Shown here piece by piece: positions 33,900 through 43,065 of a DNA stretch of 64,000 bases. Below the pieces are notes generated by a model. It saw only the letters and a program-made list of their open reading frames with translations, made no database searches and was not told the origin of the DNA. Source of the stretch: Nocardia camponoti (GTDB lineage: Bacteria > Actinomycetota > Actinomycetes > Mycobacteriales > Mycobacteriaceae); NCBI RefSeq assembly GCF_014646135.1, contig NZ_BMMW01000003.1, positions 62,001 through 126,000 of the forward strand. The letters are read 5' to 3'. The position numbers and the translations under genes were made by a program. Every line of letters starts with the position of its first letter. Within the stretch, counting starts at the first letter, position 1.

Positions 33900-35096
33900 T
33901 CAGCGGCTCGCGTGGGCGGCGGCGAGGCGGCGCACCGCTTCGGTGAGCGTGGCTTCGTCGCCCGTCGTGAAGCACATTCGGGCCGAGTTGCGGTAGGCGT
34001 CCGCGACGGCGAAGGCCGCGCCGGGGACGTACGCGACACCCGCGTCTAACGCCGTTGGCAACAGGGCTGTGGTGTCGGTGCCATCGGTGAAGTCGACCCA
34101 CACGAACATGCCGCCTGCCGCGTCGGTGCAGGTTAGGGCGTCGCCGAAGGTGCTGCGCAGTGCCTCGACCAAGGTCTTCGCGCGGTGGCCGTACGCGGTG
34201 CGGACGGTGTCGACGTGCGCGGCGAACCAACTGGTGTCGGCGATGAGGTCGGCGGCGATCTGGTGGGTGAGCGCCGAGCCGCACAGGTCAGCGCCCTGCT
34301 TCAGTAGTTCAACCGCGCGACAAACACGGTCGGGCGCGACCATCCAGCCAACGCGCAAACTCGGAGCGAGCGTCTTCGACACGCTGCTCAGGCGGATCAC
34401 CTGGTCGGAGTATGACGCGACCGCAGCCGGGGCCGGGGTGTCGAACCACAGCTCGCCGTACGGGTCGTCTTCGATGACCCAAAAACCGTGGCGCTCAGCA
34501 AGTTCCGCGAGACGGCGGCGGCGCTCGGGACTGAGCGTGACTCCGCCCGGGTTGTGGAAATTCGCGACCGTGTGCACGACGGCAGGGCGCTCACCGTTCG
34601 CGATGAGCTCTTCGAGGACGTCGACGCGCATGCCGTCGCGGTCGAGCGGCACCGCGACTATCCGCGCGCCAGCAGCCCGAAACACTTGCAACGCACCGAC
34701 ATACGCGGGATCCTCCACGATCACGAGCGCCCCGGGGTCGAGCAGCACCTCAGCGAGGAGCGAAAGTGCTTGCTGCGAACCATGAGTCACGAACACCTCA
34801 TTGAGCCCCACCGCGCGACCGATGCGCGCCGATTCGCGTGCGGCGAGCACTTCACGCAGCGCTGGCAAGCCCGGCGACTCGGTGTATTGCAGACAGGATG
34901 CGTCAGCGAGGGCCGACTGCGCGGCGGCGGCGATGCGCTCGCGCGGCATCAACGCGGCGTCGGGCAGGCCACCAGCCAAGCTGATGATGTCGGCGCGCGC
35001 GGTGAGCTTCAGCAGGTCGCGAATGGCCGAACTTTGCAAGCCCGCGAGCTTGCCTGCGAGGGCTGGCGTAGAGAGCGGCATGCCCAACGATGACAT
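33900..35096 (-). CDS. PLP-dependent aminotransferase, class I/II (2-aminoadipate aminotransferase-like)
   Basis: 398 residues with the fold-type I pattern of the MocR/ARO8-related group without a DNA-binding domain. The N-terminal ISLAGGLPDAALMP, VTHGSQQALSLLAEVLLDPG, TVANFHNPGGVTLS, IEDDPYGELWF and the Schiff-base lysine in SSVSKTLAPSLRVGW are clear. Such enzymes transaminate aromatic, branched or 2-aminoadipate substrates; the choice cannot be made here. ATG 35096; no good ribosome site or -10 seen. It stands alone. Confidence 0.88.
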   Translation of the reverse strand: MSSLGMPLSTPALAGKLAGLQSSAIRDLLKLTARADIISLAGGLPDAALMPRERIAAAAQSALADASCLQYTESPGLPALREVLAARESARIGRAVGLNEVFVTHGSQQALSLLAEVLLDPGALVIVEDPAYVGALQVFRAAGARIVAVPLDRDGMRVDVLEELIANGERPAVVHTVANFHNPGGVTLSPERRRRLAELAERHGFWVIEDDPYGELWFDTPAPAAVASYSDQVIRLSSVSKTLAPSLRVGWMVAPDRVCRAVELLKQGADLCGSALTHQIAADLIADTSWFAAHVDTVRTAYGHRAKTLVEALRSTFGDALTCTDAAGGMFVWVDFTDGTDTTALLPTALDAGVAYVPGAAFAVADAYRNSARMCFTTGDEATLTEAVRRLAAAHASR

Positions 35097-35161
35097 ACCG
35101 CGCCCACTTTTTGAAATAGTCGTCCCATGATTTGGGCAGCATTAGGCCCTCGTGGTTAGTC

Positions 35162-37234
35162 CTACCGCGCCGCGATGGACTTCAGCTGCCACTTGCCTTC
35201 CGGGTTGGCGTTCGTCGCGATGATGTCTTGCTTGTAGACCGTCACGACGCCGTCGGGATGCCATTCGCGCAGCTCAACGTCGAAATGACCACCGCTGACC
35301 TCGCGAATGCGCACGCAGTGTTTCGACCCGTTCGGGATCTGCTCGTCGATCGCGCGTTGGATCACGTCGGCGGGTGAGATCGTTTCGGAGTCAGGTGCCA
35401 CGTACGTGCGGGCTTGCACACCCGACCGCTGCACGTAGAACGCGTAGTTGAAACCGAGGATCGCTTTGGCACCGGAGGTGGTGTCGCCCGGGCCGTTGCT
35501 GATAGTGACAAGCGGATCGAGACCCACCTTGCATTCCAGCGGTGCGGCGACCGATGCAATGGGCGGAGCCGTCGGGCCGGGATCGTCGCCCCCGCCGCGC
35601 TTGGTGAGCCCGATCGTCATGACGAGCGCAACCACGATCAGTACCGCGACAGCGATACCGCCGGCGATCCACTCACGCGGGAGCGACTTCTTTTTCTTCG
35701 CCGCCGCGATCGGCGTTGACGGCGCGAGCCGCTTGGCGATGGGGTCGTCGCTCCACGAAAGGCTGTCGTCGCCGGGTGGCTTCGGCACCTCGCCGTCGTC
35801 GCCGGGGTTGTCCCACCAGCGCTCAGATTTGGGTGCGTCCGCCTTCGGCGTTGTCATCCGCACGGTTTTGTCGGCGCGATTGTCGTCGGCTTGAGCGGGC
35901 ACCGCCGACTGACTTGGCACAGCAGTGCTGGCCGCGTCCCGCAGCGCGTGCGCTCCGCTTGCGCCAGCGGTGCGCGCGACGTCGTCCCGCCCGGTGCTGA
36001 CGGGGACAGATCCGCCGAAAGGTGAAGGGACGATGGGGGTTTCGCCGCTACGCGGCCGGGCGGAAGCTCCCGCGTTCGGTTCGCGCCGCAGGACCTCGGT
36101 CGCTTCACGCCCGTTCTCAACAGGCACAGCGCCACCGAAAGGCGATGCGGTCGCGGGTTGTCCGACACCCGATGTGGGTTCGCGACGCGCTCGATCGCCG
36201 TCGCCGGGGACCGCACCACCGAAGGGGGAAGGAGTACTTACGGGCGGCCCTGCAACAAGGCCGGACTCACGGCGCGCACGGTCGCCACCGTCGACGGGAA
36301 CGGAACCGCCGAAAGGTGTGGCGGCACTTGATGATTCGCTCCCAGTGGGACGTGCAGCAGCGCCCGACGTAGGTTCGCGACGCAGGACCTCGGTGGCCTC
36401 ACGCCCATTTTCGACAGGCACAGCACCACCGAAGGGTGATGCGGTAGCTGGCTGTCCGACACCCGACGTACCCTCACGACGCGCTCGATCGCCGTCGCCC
36501 GCTACGGCACCCCCGAAGGGTGAAGCAGCCGCAGGCTGCCCGGCACCAGACGTACCCTCACGGCGCGCCCAATCACCGTCGCCAGCCACGGAACCACCGA
36601 ACGGCGAAGCGGCCCTAGGTTGCCCGATGCCCGACGTACTCTCACGACGCGACCTGTCGCCATCGCCGGATACGGGTCCGCCGAAAGGTGAAGTAGCGCT
36701 TGAGGTTTGGCGGGGCGTCGCGCCGAAGCGGACCGTCTGTTCGACTCCCGGCGGCGCGGTCGGCGGACCGAAGGGCGATGACGACGCGTCCTCGCCGAAG
36801 CCTTCCCGCGTGGGCGGCCCGACGGGGCCTCCGAAGGGCGACGACGGCGCATCAGGGGCGTTCACCGGGCCGCCGAACGGTCGCGATGACTCAGGCGGGC
36901 GACCAACAGTGCCGGACGACCCGGACGAAACGGGTCCGCCGACCGGCCCACCAAAGGGCGTCGATGGCGCGACCGGCCGCGCAGGGCCGGGCGCGGTCCC
37001 AGCCGAACCACTCGCGCCGAACGGCGAACCAACCTGCGCGGGCGGTGCCGAATAGCCGGTCACCGGGACGCCAAACGGCCCCGGGGTCGCGGGCGCGGAT
37101 GCCGGCTTCCAGCCAACCTCCGGCAGCGAACTGGTCGGCGGGGGCGGCGGTGCTGCCGCTAACGGCGCGCCGAAACTACCCTCGGCGTCATCGTGGCCTT
37201 GGTCGCGGCTGGTGTCGTCACCGTCGGTACCCAA
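35162..37234 (-). CDS. PFGG-repeat membrane protein with extracytoplasmic C-terminal domain
   Basis: 690 residues, function unknown. Residues 1-515 are Pro/Gly/Ser-rich and built of imperfect repeats of about 25-35 residues, each with a PFGG core (11 exact PFGG plus 4 variants) followed by acidic-basic DGDRARRE-like segments. One segment (GVGQPATASPFGGAVPVENG and on) occurs twice almost unchanged. A transmembrane helix at about 521-543 (WIAGGIAVAVLIVVALVMTI) leads to a folded domain of about 145 residues containing two cysteines. TTG 37234 is the start because GGAAAGGA lies 7 nt upstream; the open frame runs further but through the preceding hairpin. Probably envelope-associated. Confidence 0.8.
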   Translation of the reverse strand: MGTDGDDTSRDQGHDDAEGSFGAPLAAAPPPPPTSSLPEVGWKPASAPATPGPFGVPVTGYSAPPAQVGSPFGASGSAGTAPGPARPVAPSTPFGGPVGGPVSSGSSGTVGRPPESSRPFGGPVNAPDAPSSPFGGPVGPPTREGFGEDASSSPFGPPTAPPGVEQTVRFGATPRQTSSATSPFGGPVSGDGDRSRRESTSGIGQPRAASPFGGSVAGDGDWARREGTSGAGQPAAASPFGGAVAGDGDRARREGTSGVGQPATASPFGGAVPVENGREATEVLRREPTSGAAARPTGSESSSAATPFGGSVPVDGGDRARRESGLVAGPPVSTPSPFGGAVPGDGDRARREPTSGVGQPATASPFGGAVPVENGREATEVLRREPNAGASARPRSGETPIVPSPFGGSVPVSTGRDDVARTAGASGAHALRDAASTAVPSQSAVPAQADDNRADKTVRMTTPKADAPKSERWWDNPGDDGEVPKPPGDDSLSWSDDPIAKRLAPSTPIAAAKKKKSLPREWIAGGIAVAVLIVVALVMTIGLTKRGGGDDPGPTAPPIASVAAPLECKVGLDPLVTISNGPGDTTSGAKAILGFNYAFYVQRSGVQARTYVAPDSETISPADVIQRAIDEQIPNGSKHCVRIREVSGGHFDVELREWHPDGVVTVYKQDIIATNANPEGKWQLKSIAAR

Positions 37235-37270
37235 GTCGGAATCCTTTCCCCGGTCCGGGTGGGGACATGC

Positions 37271-37305
37271 GTGTGGGGCGGTCGATTGCCTCGACCGCCC
37301 CACAC
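37271..37305. terminator. 15-bp perfect hairpin between two envelope genes
   Basis: GTGTGGGGCGGTCGA, loop TTGCC, then the exact complement. It follows the stop of the secreted-protein gene and precedes the TTG of the PFGG-repeat gene. No T-run follows on the minus strand, so it may attenuate rather than fully stop transcription. Confidence 0.75.
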
Positions 37306-37322
37306 GACGTAGCAGCTTGTTG

Positions 37323-38495
37323 CTAGTACTGGAGCGAACCGCCCCATTGGGTGTTGACACCCAAGACGTTGACCGTCTGGAGCAGATCTCCCGGCACCGG
37401 CAGTGTAGCGCGGGCGGCAGCGTCGAGCGCGGCCACGCCGCCCGGCTGAGCCTTGATCCAGTTCTCCACCGACGCCTTGGCCAGGTTGGCCTGCGTGGTG
37501 TCGAGGACGGTGACGGTGGTGTTGTCGGCGCGACCGTCGCCACCGTTGAAGGTGGTGACCTTCACCGCGTTGGCACCGATGTACTCGACAGCAACGCCCG
37601 CGTCACCGAAACCGGTGGGCGTGCGGTAGCCGATGGTGCCGACGTAACCCGACGCGTTGTTGTAGTGGTGGGTGTTGGCGAGCACGCCGGGGACCAGACC
37701 ACCGGCATCGACGGTGACGCCGACTTCCTGGTGCGGGCCTTCCATCGCGACGACCGGCGCGGCAGGCGCGTCGGCGAGGTTGGGTGCCTGCCACTTCGGC
37801 GCTGCGGGCGCTTCAGCGGGCTGGTCTTCGGCAGGGGTCGCCGACTCGCCAACCTGGTTGTTCGACGCGCCCGGCTGCACCGGCTTCACCGGATTGGTCT
37901 GCGGCGCAACGTTATTCGCACCCGGCGTGCCCGACTCATCACCGGACTCCGGCTTGGCCGGATCAGCGGGCTTGCTCGGGTCGGCAGGCTTGCTCGGGTC
38001 GGTGGCCACAGCGGGCACCGCCCCACCCTGACCCGGCACCGGCAGCGGCGCGACACGCGGGCTCGTGACACCCGGCTGGCTCGGCGTGGGCTTCACGTTG
38101 ACGCCCGGCTGACCCGGCGTGGTGACACCCGGCTGCACGGGAGTGGTCTGACCCGGCTTGCTCTGCTCAGGCTTGACCTTCTCCGGCGTCTCGCCCGGCT
38201 TCGTCTGCTCGGGCGTCTGCCCCGGCTTTACTTCCTCAGGAGCTTCCGGCGCGGGCGTGTTGGTTTCGGGCGCGTCCTGCTGGAACTGGCCACCGTGCCC
38301 GTTGCCATTACCGTTGTTGCCGTTGCCATTACCGTTGTCGTTGTTGTCGAGCTGCGCGGGCGCGGGCTGACCACCATCGTGCGGCGCGGCACCGGCCGGG
38401 CCGGCCAAAATGGTGGCAACCGCGGCGGCTGCGGCCAACGGCAACGAAGTACTCGCGATCGCGCGCTGGGCACGACTCGGCTTGCGATGCTTCAC
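37323..38495 (-). CDS. secreted proline-rich protein of unknown function
   Basis: 390 residues with a signal peptide: basic MKHRKPSRAQR, a hydrophobic Ala-rich core and cleavage near AGPAGAAPH (about residue 36). It continues with an Asn/Gly repeat (NGNGNGNNGNGNG), then a Pro/Lys/Gln-rich region with repeated PGQT/PGVT and DPSKPADPSKP, and a folded C-terminal domain of about 145 residues without recognised family and without cysteine. GTG 38495 was chosen because AAAGGGA lies upstream and a normal signal peptide results. The proline-rich stalk suggests passage through, or attachment to, the cell wall. Confidence 0.82.
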   Translation of the reverse strand: MKHRKPSRAQRAIASTSLPLAAAAAVATILAGPAGAAPHDGGQPAPAQLDNNDNGNGNGNNGNGNGHGGQFQQDAPETNTPAPEAPEEVKPGQTPEQTKPGETPEKVKPEQSKPGQTTPVQPGVTTPGQPGVNVKPTPSQPGVTSPRVAPLPVPGQGGAVPAVATDPSKPADPSKPADPAKPESGDESGTPGANNVAPQTNPVKPVQPGASNNQVGESATPAEDQPAEAPAAPKWQAPNLADAPAAPVVAMEGPHQEVGVTVDAGGLVPGVLANTHHYNNASGYVGTIGYRTPTGFGDAGVAVEYIGANAVKVTTFNGGDGRADNTTVTVLDTTQANLAKASVENWIKAQPGGVAALDAAARATLPVPGDLLQTVNVLGVNTQWGGSLQY

Positions 38496-38618
38496 TTTTC
38501 GCTGATCCCTTTCCCGGAGGGAGTCCCCCAACTTCACCCACACGCGATCACAAACTGATCACGCCTCGCGGTGAGTCAACCACATCAGCCCCAGTGAGGC
38601 AACGCCAGCCGTCGGTGC

Positions 38619-40019
38619 TTAATCGAGGTCGTCGTGGCGCATCAACAACCGTCCCGCCTCGGTGACTGAACCGGTCAAAGATGGGTACACAGAGAATGTT
38701 TGGGCCAAATCGGCCACCGTCAGATTGTTCTGCACGGCCAGCGCGATGGGCAGAATCAACTCCGAAGCGATGGGTGCGACGACCACGCCACCGATCACCA
38801 CACCGGTCGCCGGGCGACAGAAGATTTTCACGAAACCCCGTCGCAGTCCCGACATTTTGGCGCGCGGGTTGGTGTTCAGCGGCAGCATCACCGTGCGGGC
38901 TGGCACCTCGCCGTTGTCGATCGCGGTCTGACTCACGCCGACGGTCGCGATCTCGGGGCGCGTAAAGACCGCTGACGCAACGGTTTTCAGCCGAATCGGG
39001 CTCACGCCTTCACCGAGCGCGTGGTACATCGCGATGCGGCCCTGCATCGCGGCCACCGACGCGAGCGGCAGCAGACCGGTGCAGTCGCCCGCCGCGTAAA
39101 TGCCGGGCACCGAGGTGCGCGACACGCGGTCGACACGCAAGTAGCCACCCTTGTCCAGTTCGATCCCCACCTGGTCGAGGCCAAGGTTTTCGGTGTTAGG
39201 CGTAGACCCAACGGTCATGAGCGCGTGCGAACCGGTGACGTTGCGCCCGTCGGCCAGCTTCACGACGATGCCGTCGGCGGTGCGCTCGACGGCGTCGGCA
39301 CGCGCGTGTTTCACCAGCTCAACGCCACGTTCGGCGAGCGCTTCCTCCAAGACGAGCGCGGCGTCGGCGTCTTCGCCGGGCAGCACGCGGTCGCGGCTAG
39401 AGACCAACTTCACCGGAACGCCCATCTCGGTATAGGCCGAAACGAACTCCGCGCCGGTGACACCCGAGCCGACAACAACGAGCGATTCGGGCAGCTCATC
39501 GAGGTCGTAAAGCTGACGCCAGGTGAGGATGCGCTCGCCGTCAGGCTCAGCGCCAGGCAGCACACGCGGGCTCGCGCCGGTGGCGATGAGCACCACTTCG
39601 GCTTCGAGTTCCTCGGTAGTGCCGTCGGCGAGATTGGCGCGCACCTGATGCGCCAAACCGGTTGACTTGCCGGTCAATTCGCCATAGCCAGAGAGTAACC
39701 GCACACCAGCGGCCTGCAGTTTCGCCTTAATATCGGCCGATTGCGCTAGCGCGAGCGCCTTCACGCGGCCGTTCACCTCCGGCAGGTGAACCTTGGCCTG
39801 TTCGGCGTCGATGGTGATGCCAAGATCGCGGGCGCGGCGCAGGTCAGTGCGCAGGCCGGTCGAGGCAATGAAGGTTTTCGATGGCACACAGTCCCACAGC
39901 ACGCATGCTCCGCCGATGCCGTCGGCATCGATCAACGTCACGTCAGCCCCGTGTTGGGACGCGACAAGAGCCGCCTCGTAGCCGGCCGGTCCACCGCCGA
40001 TGATCGCAATCCGGGTCAC
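38619..40019 (-). CDS. lpdA: LpdA-type flavoprotein NAD(P)H quinone reductase
   Basis: 466 residues of the pyridine nucleotide-disulfide oxidoreductase family: FAD loop IIGGGPAGYEAALVA, a Cys39-x4-Cys44 pair (GGACVLWDCVPSK), NAD(P) loop VVVGSGVTGAEFVSAY and the FAD motif GIYAAGDCTG. The catalytic His of true lipoamide dehydrogenases (HxHPTxxE near the C-terminus) is absent; that region reads SVYPSLTGSVTEA. This fits Rv3303c, which reduces quinones. GTG 40019 has AGGAG 8 nt upstream. In M. tuberculosis it adjoins glpD2; here 7 kb has been inserted between them. Confidence 0.92.
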   Translation of the reverse strand: MTRIAIIGGGPAGYEAALVASQHGADVTLIDADGIGGACVLWDCVPSKTFIASTGLRTDLRRARDLGITIDAEQAKVHLPEVNGRVKALALAQSADIKAKLQAAGVRLLSGYGELTGKSTGLAHQVRANLADGTTEELEAEVVLIATGASPRVLPGAEPDGERILTWRQLYDLDELPESLVVVGSGVTGAEFVSAYTEMGVPVKLVSSRDRVLPGEDADAALVLEEALAERGVELVKHARADAVERTADGIVVKLADGRNVTGSHALMTVGSTPNTENLGLDQVGIELDKGGYLRVDRVSRTSVPGIYAAGDCTGLLPLASVAAMQGRIAMYHALGEGVSPIRLKTVASAVFTRPEIATVGVSQTAIDNGEVPARTVMLPLNTNPRAKMSGLRRGFVKIFCRPATGVVIGGVVVAPIASELILPIALAVQNNLTVADLAQTFSVYPSLTGSVTEAGRLLMRHDDLD

Positions 40020-40100
40020 GTGTCACGCTCCTATTCGTCGGGTCGTGGTCATCATTTCAGGTTTTGCGGCGTGCGGTGCGTCTGGCCGATCGTTATTGGC

Positions 40101-40106
40101 TACAGT
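40101..40106 (+). promoter_or_regulatory. -10 hexamer TACAGT, leaderless gamma-glutamylcyclotransferase-like gene
   Basis: TACAGT is followed by TCACGA and GTG 40113. Confidence 0.58.
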
Positions 40107-40112
40107 TCACGA

Positions 40113-40574
40113 GTGCCGATCTATGCCGCTTACGGGTCCAACATGGACTCGACGCAGATGCTGGAACGCTGCCCCCACTCGCCTATGTCCGGGACCGGGT
40201 GGTTGGAAGGTTGGCGCCTGACCTTCGCCGGTGACGACATCGGCTGGGAAGGCCCGCTGGCCACCGTCGTCGAGGAGCCAGGCTCCCGGGTCTTCGTCGT
40301 GCTCTATGACGTGTCACCCGAGGACGAGGAACGCCTCGACCGCTGGGAGGGCTCGGACTTCGGTATCCACAAGAAGATCCGGCTTCGCGTCACCGGCAAC
40401 GACGGCGACTCGCGACTCGCGTGGCTGTATGTGCTTGACGCTTACGAAGGCGGGCTGCCATCAGCGCGCTATATCGGAGTTATCGCTGACGCCGCCGAAA
40501 AAGCCGGTGCGCCAGAGGATTACGTGCACGCGTTGCGTACGCGCAACAGCAAGAACGTGGGGCCAGGGGCTTAA
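40113..40574 (+). CDS. gamma-glutamylcyclotransferase/AIG2-like protein
   Basis: 153 residues. The N-terminal substrate loop YAAYGSNM (Y-G-S-N) and the later VFVVLYDVSPEDEERLDRWEG fit the GGCT/AIG2 fold. It is the equivalent of Rv3304, next to amiA1. The real substrate is not known; family members release 5-oxoproline from gamma-glutamyl peptides. The start is set by the leaderless promoter; the much longer open frame upstream is antisense to lpdA. Confidence 0.88.
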   Translation: MPIYAAYGSNMDSTQMLERCPHSPMSGTGWLEGWRLTFAGDDIGWEGPLATVVEEPGSRVFVVLYDVSPEDEERLDRWEGSDFGIHKKIRLRVTGNDGDSRLAWLYVLDAYEGGLPSARYIGVIADAAEKAGAPEDYVHALRTRNSKNVGPGA

Positions 40575-40587
40575 CGCGCTCGACGTG

Positions 40588-40617
40588 CCTGTCGCGCAAC
40601 GGATTACGCGCGACAGG
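40588..40617. terminator. bidirectional terminator
   Basis: CCTGTCGCGC and its exact complement form a 10-bp stem with a 10-nt loop, directly before the TAA of amiA on the other strand. Confidence 0.75.
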
Positions 40618-41859
40618 TTAGGCGTGCAGCACGATGCCCGTGAGGGTGCGCACGCCCACTTCCAACGCGCGCTCGTCGATGTCGAAGGTGGGCTGATGCA
40701 GGTCGAGTTGTTCGCCTTCGCCTGACCACACCCCGAGGCGGGCCATCGCGCCCGGCGCCTCTTCGAGATACCACGAAAAGTCTTCTCCCCCACCGGATTG
40801 CGGGGTGTCGGCGAGCGCTTCGGGGCCCATCGCCAGGATCGAGTTCTCGAACATCGCGACCGAAATCGGATCGTTGACCACCGGCGGAACGCCGCGCTTG
40901 TAGTTGAGCTGGAACCGCACGCCCGTCGGCGCGAGCAGCCCTTCGACAATCTCGCGCACCAGCGGTTCGAGCAGTTCCCACGTCGCGTGGTCGCCAGTGC
41001 GGACGGTGCCGGTGAGCATGCCGGTCTGCGGGATCGCGTTAGGCGCTTTGCCCGCGCTGACCGCGCCCCACACCATGACCGTGCTGGTCCGCGGATCGAC
41101 GCGGCGGCTCAACAAGCCGGGCAGGCCGGTGATGACGGTGCCGATCGCGTACACCAAATCCGAGGTGAGGTGCGGGCGCGACGTGTGCCCGCCTGGCGAG
41201 TCGAGAATCAACTCGACGGTGTCGGCGGCCGAGGTGATCGCGCCGGTACGCAGCCCGATCTTGCCAACTTCAAGCCGTGGGTCGCAGTGCAGCGCGAAGA
41301 TCCGGTCGACGCCGACCATCGCGCCAGCGGCGACGGCGTCGAGCGCGCCACCGGGCATCACTTCTTCGGCGGGCTGGAAGATCAGGCGAACCCCAACCGG
41401 CAGCGTTTCCTCCGCCTCAGCAAGCGCGAGTGCCGCGCCCAACAGGACCGTCGTGTGCGCGTCATGACCGCACGCGTGCGAGACGCCGGGGGCGGTCGAA
41501 CTGAACGGCAGGCCGGTGAATTCCTGCATCGGCAGCGCGTCCATGTCGGCACGCAGCGCGATGCGTGGCCGGTCGGTTGGCCCAAGGTCGCAGACGATGC
41601 CGGTGCCGCCGGGCAGGACTTCGTAATCGAGCCCAGCCTTGGTGAGCCACTCGCCAACGAACTCCGTCGTCGCGAATTCGGCACGCGACAGTTCCGGGTT
41701 CGCGTGGATGTGGCGACGCCAACGGACGAGGTCATCGGCATGTTCGGCCAGCCAGGCGTCGACAATCTCAAGCCCTGCGGCCGGGCCCGGAGTGAGCGCG
41801 GGCAGCGTCGACGCCGATTCCGCATCGGCGGTGCCGGCTTGTTGCCCCGAAACGCTCAC
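40618..41859 (-). CDS. amiA: M20-family amidohydrolase (AmiA1-like)
   Basis: Metal-dependent N-acyl amino acid amidohydrolase or peptidase of 413 residues. Metal ligands appear in HACGHDAHTTVLLGAA, QPAEEVMPGGA and LHCDP, and the closing GGGEDFSWYLEEAPG is typical. The GTG start overlaps the amiB stop (GTGA), so the two are coupled. Equivalent of Rv3305c. Substrates of this pair are not established. Confidence 0.92.
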   Translation of the reverse strand: MSVSGQQAGTADAESASTLPALTPGPAAGLEIVDAWLAEHADDLVRWRRHIHANPELSRAEFATTEFVGEWLTKAGLDYEVLPGGTGIVCDLGPTDRPRIALRADMDALPMQEFTGLPFSSTAPGVSHACGHDAHTTVLLGAALALAEAEETLPVGVRLIFQPAEEVMPGGALDAVAAGAMVGVDRIFALHCDPRLEVGKIGLRTGAITSAADTVELILDSPGGHTSRPHLTSDLVYAIGTVITGLPGLLSRRVDPRTSTVMVWGAVSAGKAPNAIPQTGMLTGTVRTGDHATWELLEPLVREIVEGLLAPTGVRFQLNYKRGVPPVVNDPISVAMFENSILAMGPEALADTPQSGGGEDFSWYLEEAPGAMARLGVWSGEGEQLDLHQPTFDIDERALEVGVRTLTGIVLHA

Positions 41860-43052
41860 CGTTGCTTCTCCTGTCGTCGCGCCAACTGTTCAAGCAAATT
41901 ATCCCTATGCGCTTCATCACGGGCGACGGCGATCCCGGTACGGGCCAGCGCGAGCGCTCCGTCGATGACCGCGCGGTCGGCCGACGCGCTCACCGCCGCC
42001 GTCGCGAATTCGGGCTGATGCGTGACCGCGCCGCCCGCGTCGATGCCGATCACCGGGTGAATGCCGGGCAGCACATTGGTGACGTTGCCCATGTCAGTGC
42101 TGCCGAGCGGACGCGCGGCTTCGAATTCGACGGGCAGCGGCACGCGGCCGAGTCGCACGATTTCGGCGCGATACAGGTCGCTGAGCAGCGGGTCGGGCGT
42201 GAGTTCGGTGTAGGTCGGCGCGACCGTGGAGATGTCGTGGGTACACCCGGTGGCGAGCGCGCCCGCCGCGAAGCACGACTTCGCGCGACGCATGAGGTCG
42301 TCGAGCGCGCCCGCGTTGGTCGCGCGCAGGTAGTAGAGCAGTTCCGCGCGACCAGGCACGATGTTGGGCGCGATACCGCCGTCAGCGACGATGCCGTGCA
42401 ATTGCTGACCGGGCTGGAGGTGTTGGCGCAGCAGGCCGATGGCGACCTGGGCGACGGTGACCGCGTCGCCCGCGTTGCGCCCAAGCTCAGGCGCGGCACT
42501 CGCGTGCGCTTCGTGGCCGTGATAAACGATCGACAGGTCGGCGAGGGCCAGCGATCGCGCGCCGACGATGTCGACGGGACCGGGGTGGACCATCATCGCC
42601 AGCGCGAGGTCGTCGAATGCGCCAGCTTCGAGCATGAGGACTTTGCCGCCACCGGATTCTTCGGCTGGCGTACCGAGCACCACGACGGTAATGCCAAGCT
42701 CATCAGCCACTTCCGCGAGACCGAGCGCGGCACCGACGGCACTGGCGGCGATCACGTTGTGCCCGCACGCGTGCCCGATTTCGGGCAGGGCGTCGTATTC
42801 GGCGCAGATACCGATCGTGAGCGGGCCGCTGCCGTAGGTCGCGCGGAAGGCGGTCGGAAGTCCAGCGATGCCAGTCGTGACCTCGAAGCCCCGATTCGCC
42901 AGTGGCGCAAGCACTTTCGCAACACTGCGGTGCTCGTTGAACGCTAACTCGGGTTCGGCGGCGATAGCGTGGGAAAGCGCGACGAGCTCGGCGGACGCGG
43001 CATTAACCGCCGCATCCGCCGAAATGGTTTCGCCCGTTCGCGAAGCAGACAT
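41856..43052 (-). CDS. amiB: M20-family amidohydrolase (AmiB1-like)
   Basis: 398 residues, second M20 enzyme of the operon, related to AbgB/AmiB. HACGHNVIAASAVGAALGLA, GTPAEESGGGKVLM and MMVHPGP supply the metal site; STDMGNVTNVLPGIHP is the C-terminal signature. ATG 43052 is the start of similarity; the open frame runs 72 codons further, but this is antisense-like sequence within the hydratase gene. It begins 13 nt after the enoyl-CoA hydratase stop, so echA-amiB-amiA form one operon. Equivalent of Rv3306c. Confidence 0.92.
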   Translation of the reverse strand: MSASRTGETISADAAVNAASAELVALSHAIAAEPELAFNEHRSVAKVLAPLANRGFEVTTGIAGLPTAFRATYGSGPLTIGICAEYDALPEIGHACGHNVIAASAVGAALGLAEVADELGITVVVLGTPAEESGGGKVLMLEAGAFDDLALAMMVHPGPVDIVGARSLALADLSIVYHGHEAHASAAPELGRNAGDAVTVAQVAIGLLRQHLQPGQQLHGIVADGGIAPNIVPGRAELLYYLRATNAGALDDLMRRAKSCFAAGALATGCTHDISTVAPTYTELTPDPLLSDLYRAEIVRLGRVPLPVEFEAARPLGSTDMGNVTNVLPGIHPVIGIDAGGAVTHQPEFATAAVSASADRAVIDGALALARTGIAVARDEAHRDNLLEQLARRQEKQR

Positions 43053-43065
43053 GCTGCTCAGTAAA

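Noticed and set aside
37235..37543. Upstream extension of the PFGG-repeat protein to 37543
   Set aside because: The extra 103 codons lie in the hairpin and in the end of the secreted-protein gene in another frame; a ribosome site points to TTG 37234.
38158..38370. Cys/Ser-rich plus-strand frame opposite the proline-rich secreted protein
   Set aside because: Direct mirror of the Pro/Gln repeats on the minus strand; no start signal.
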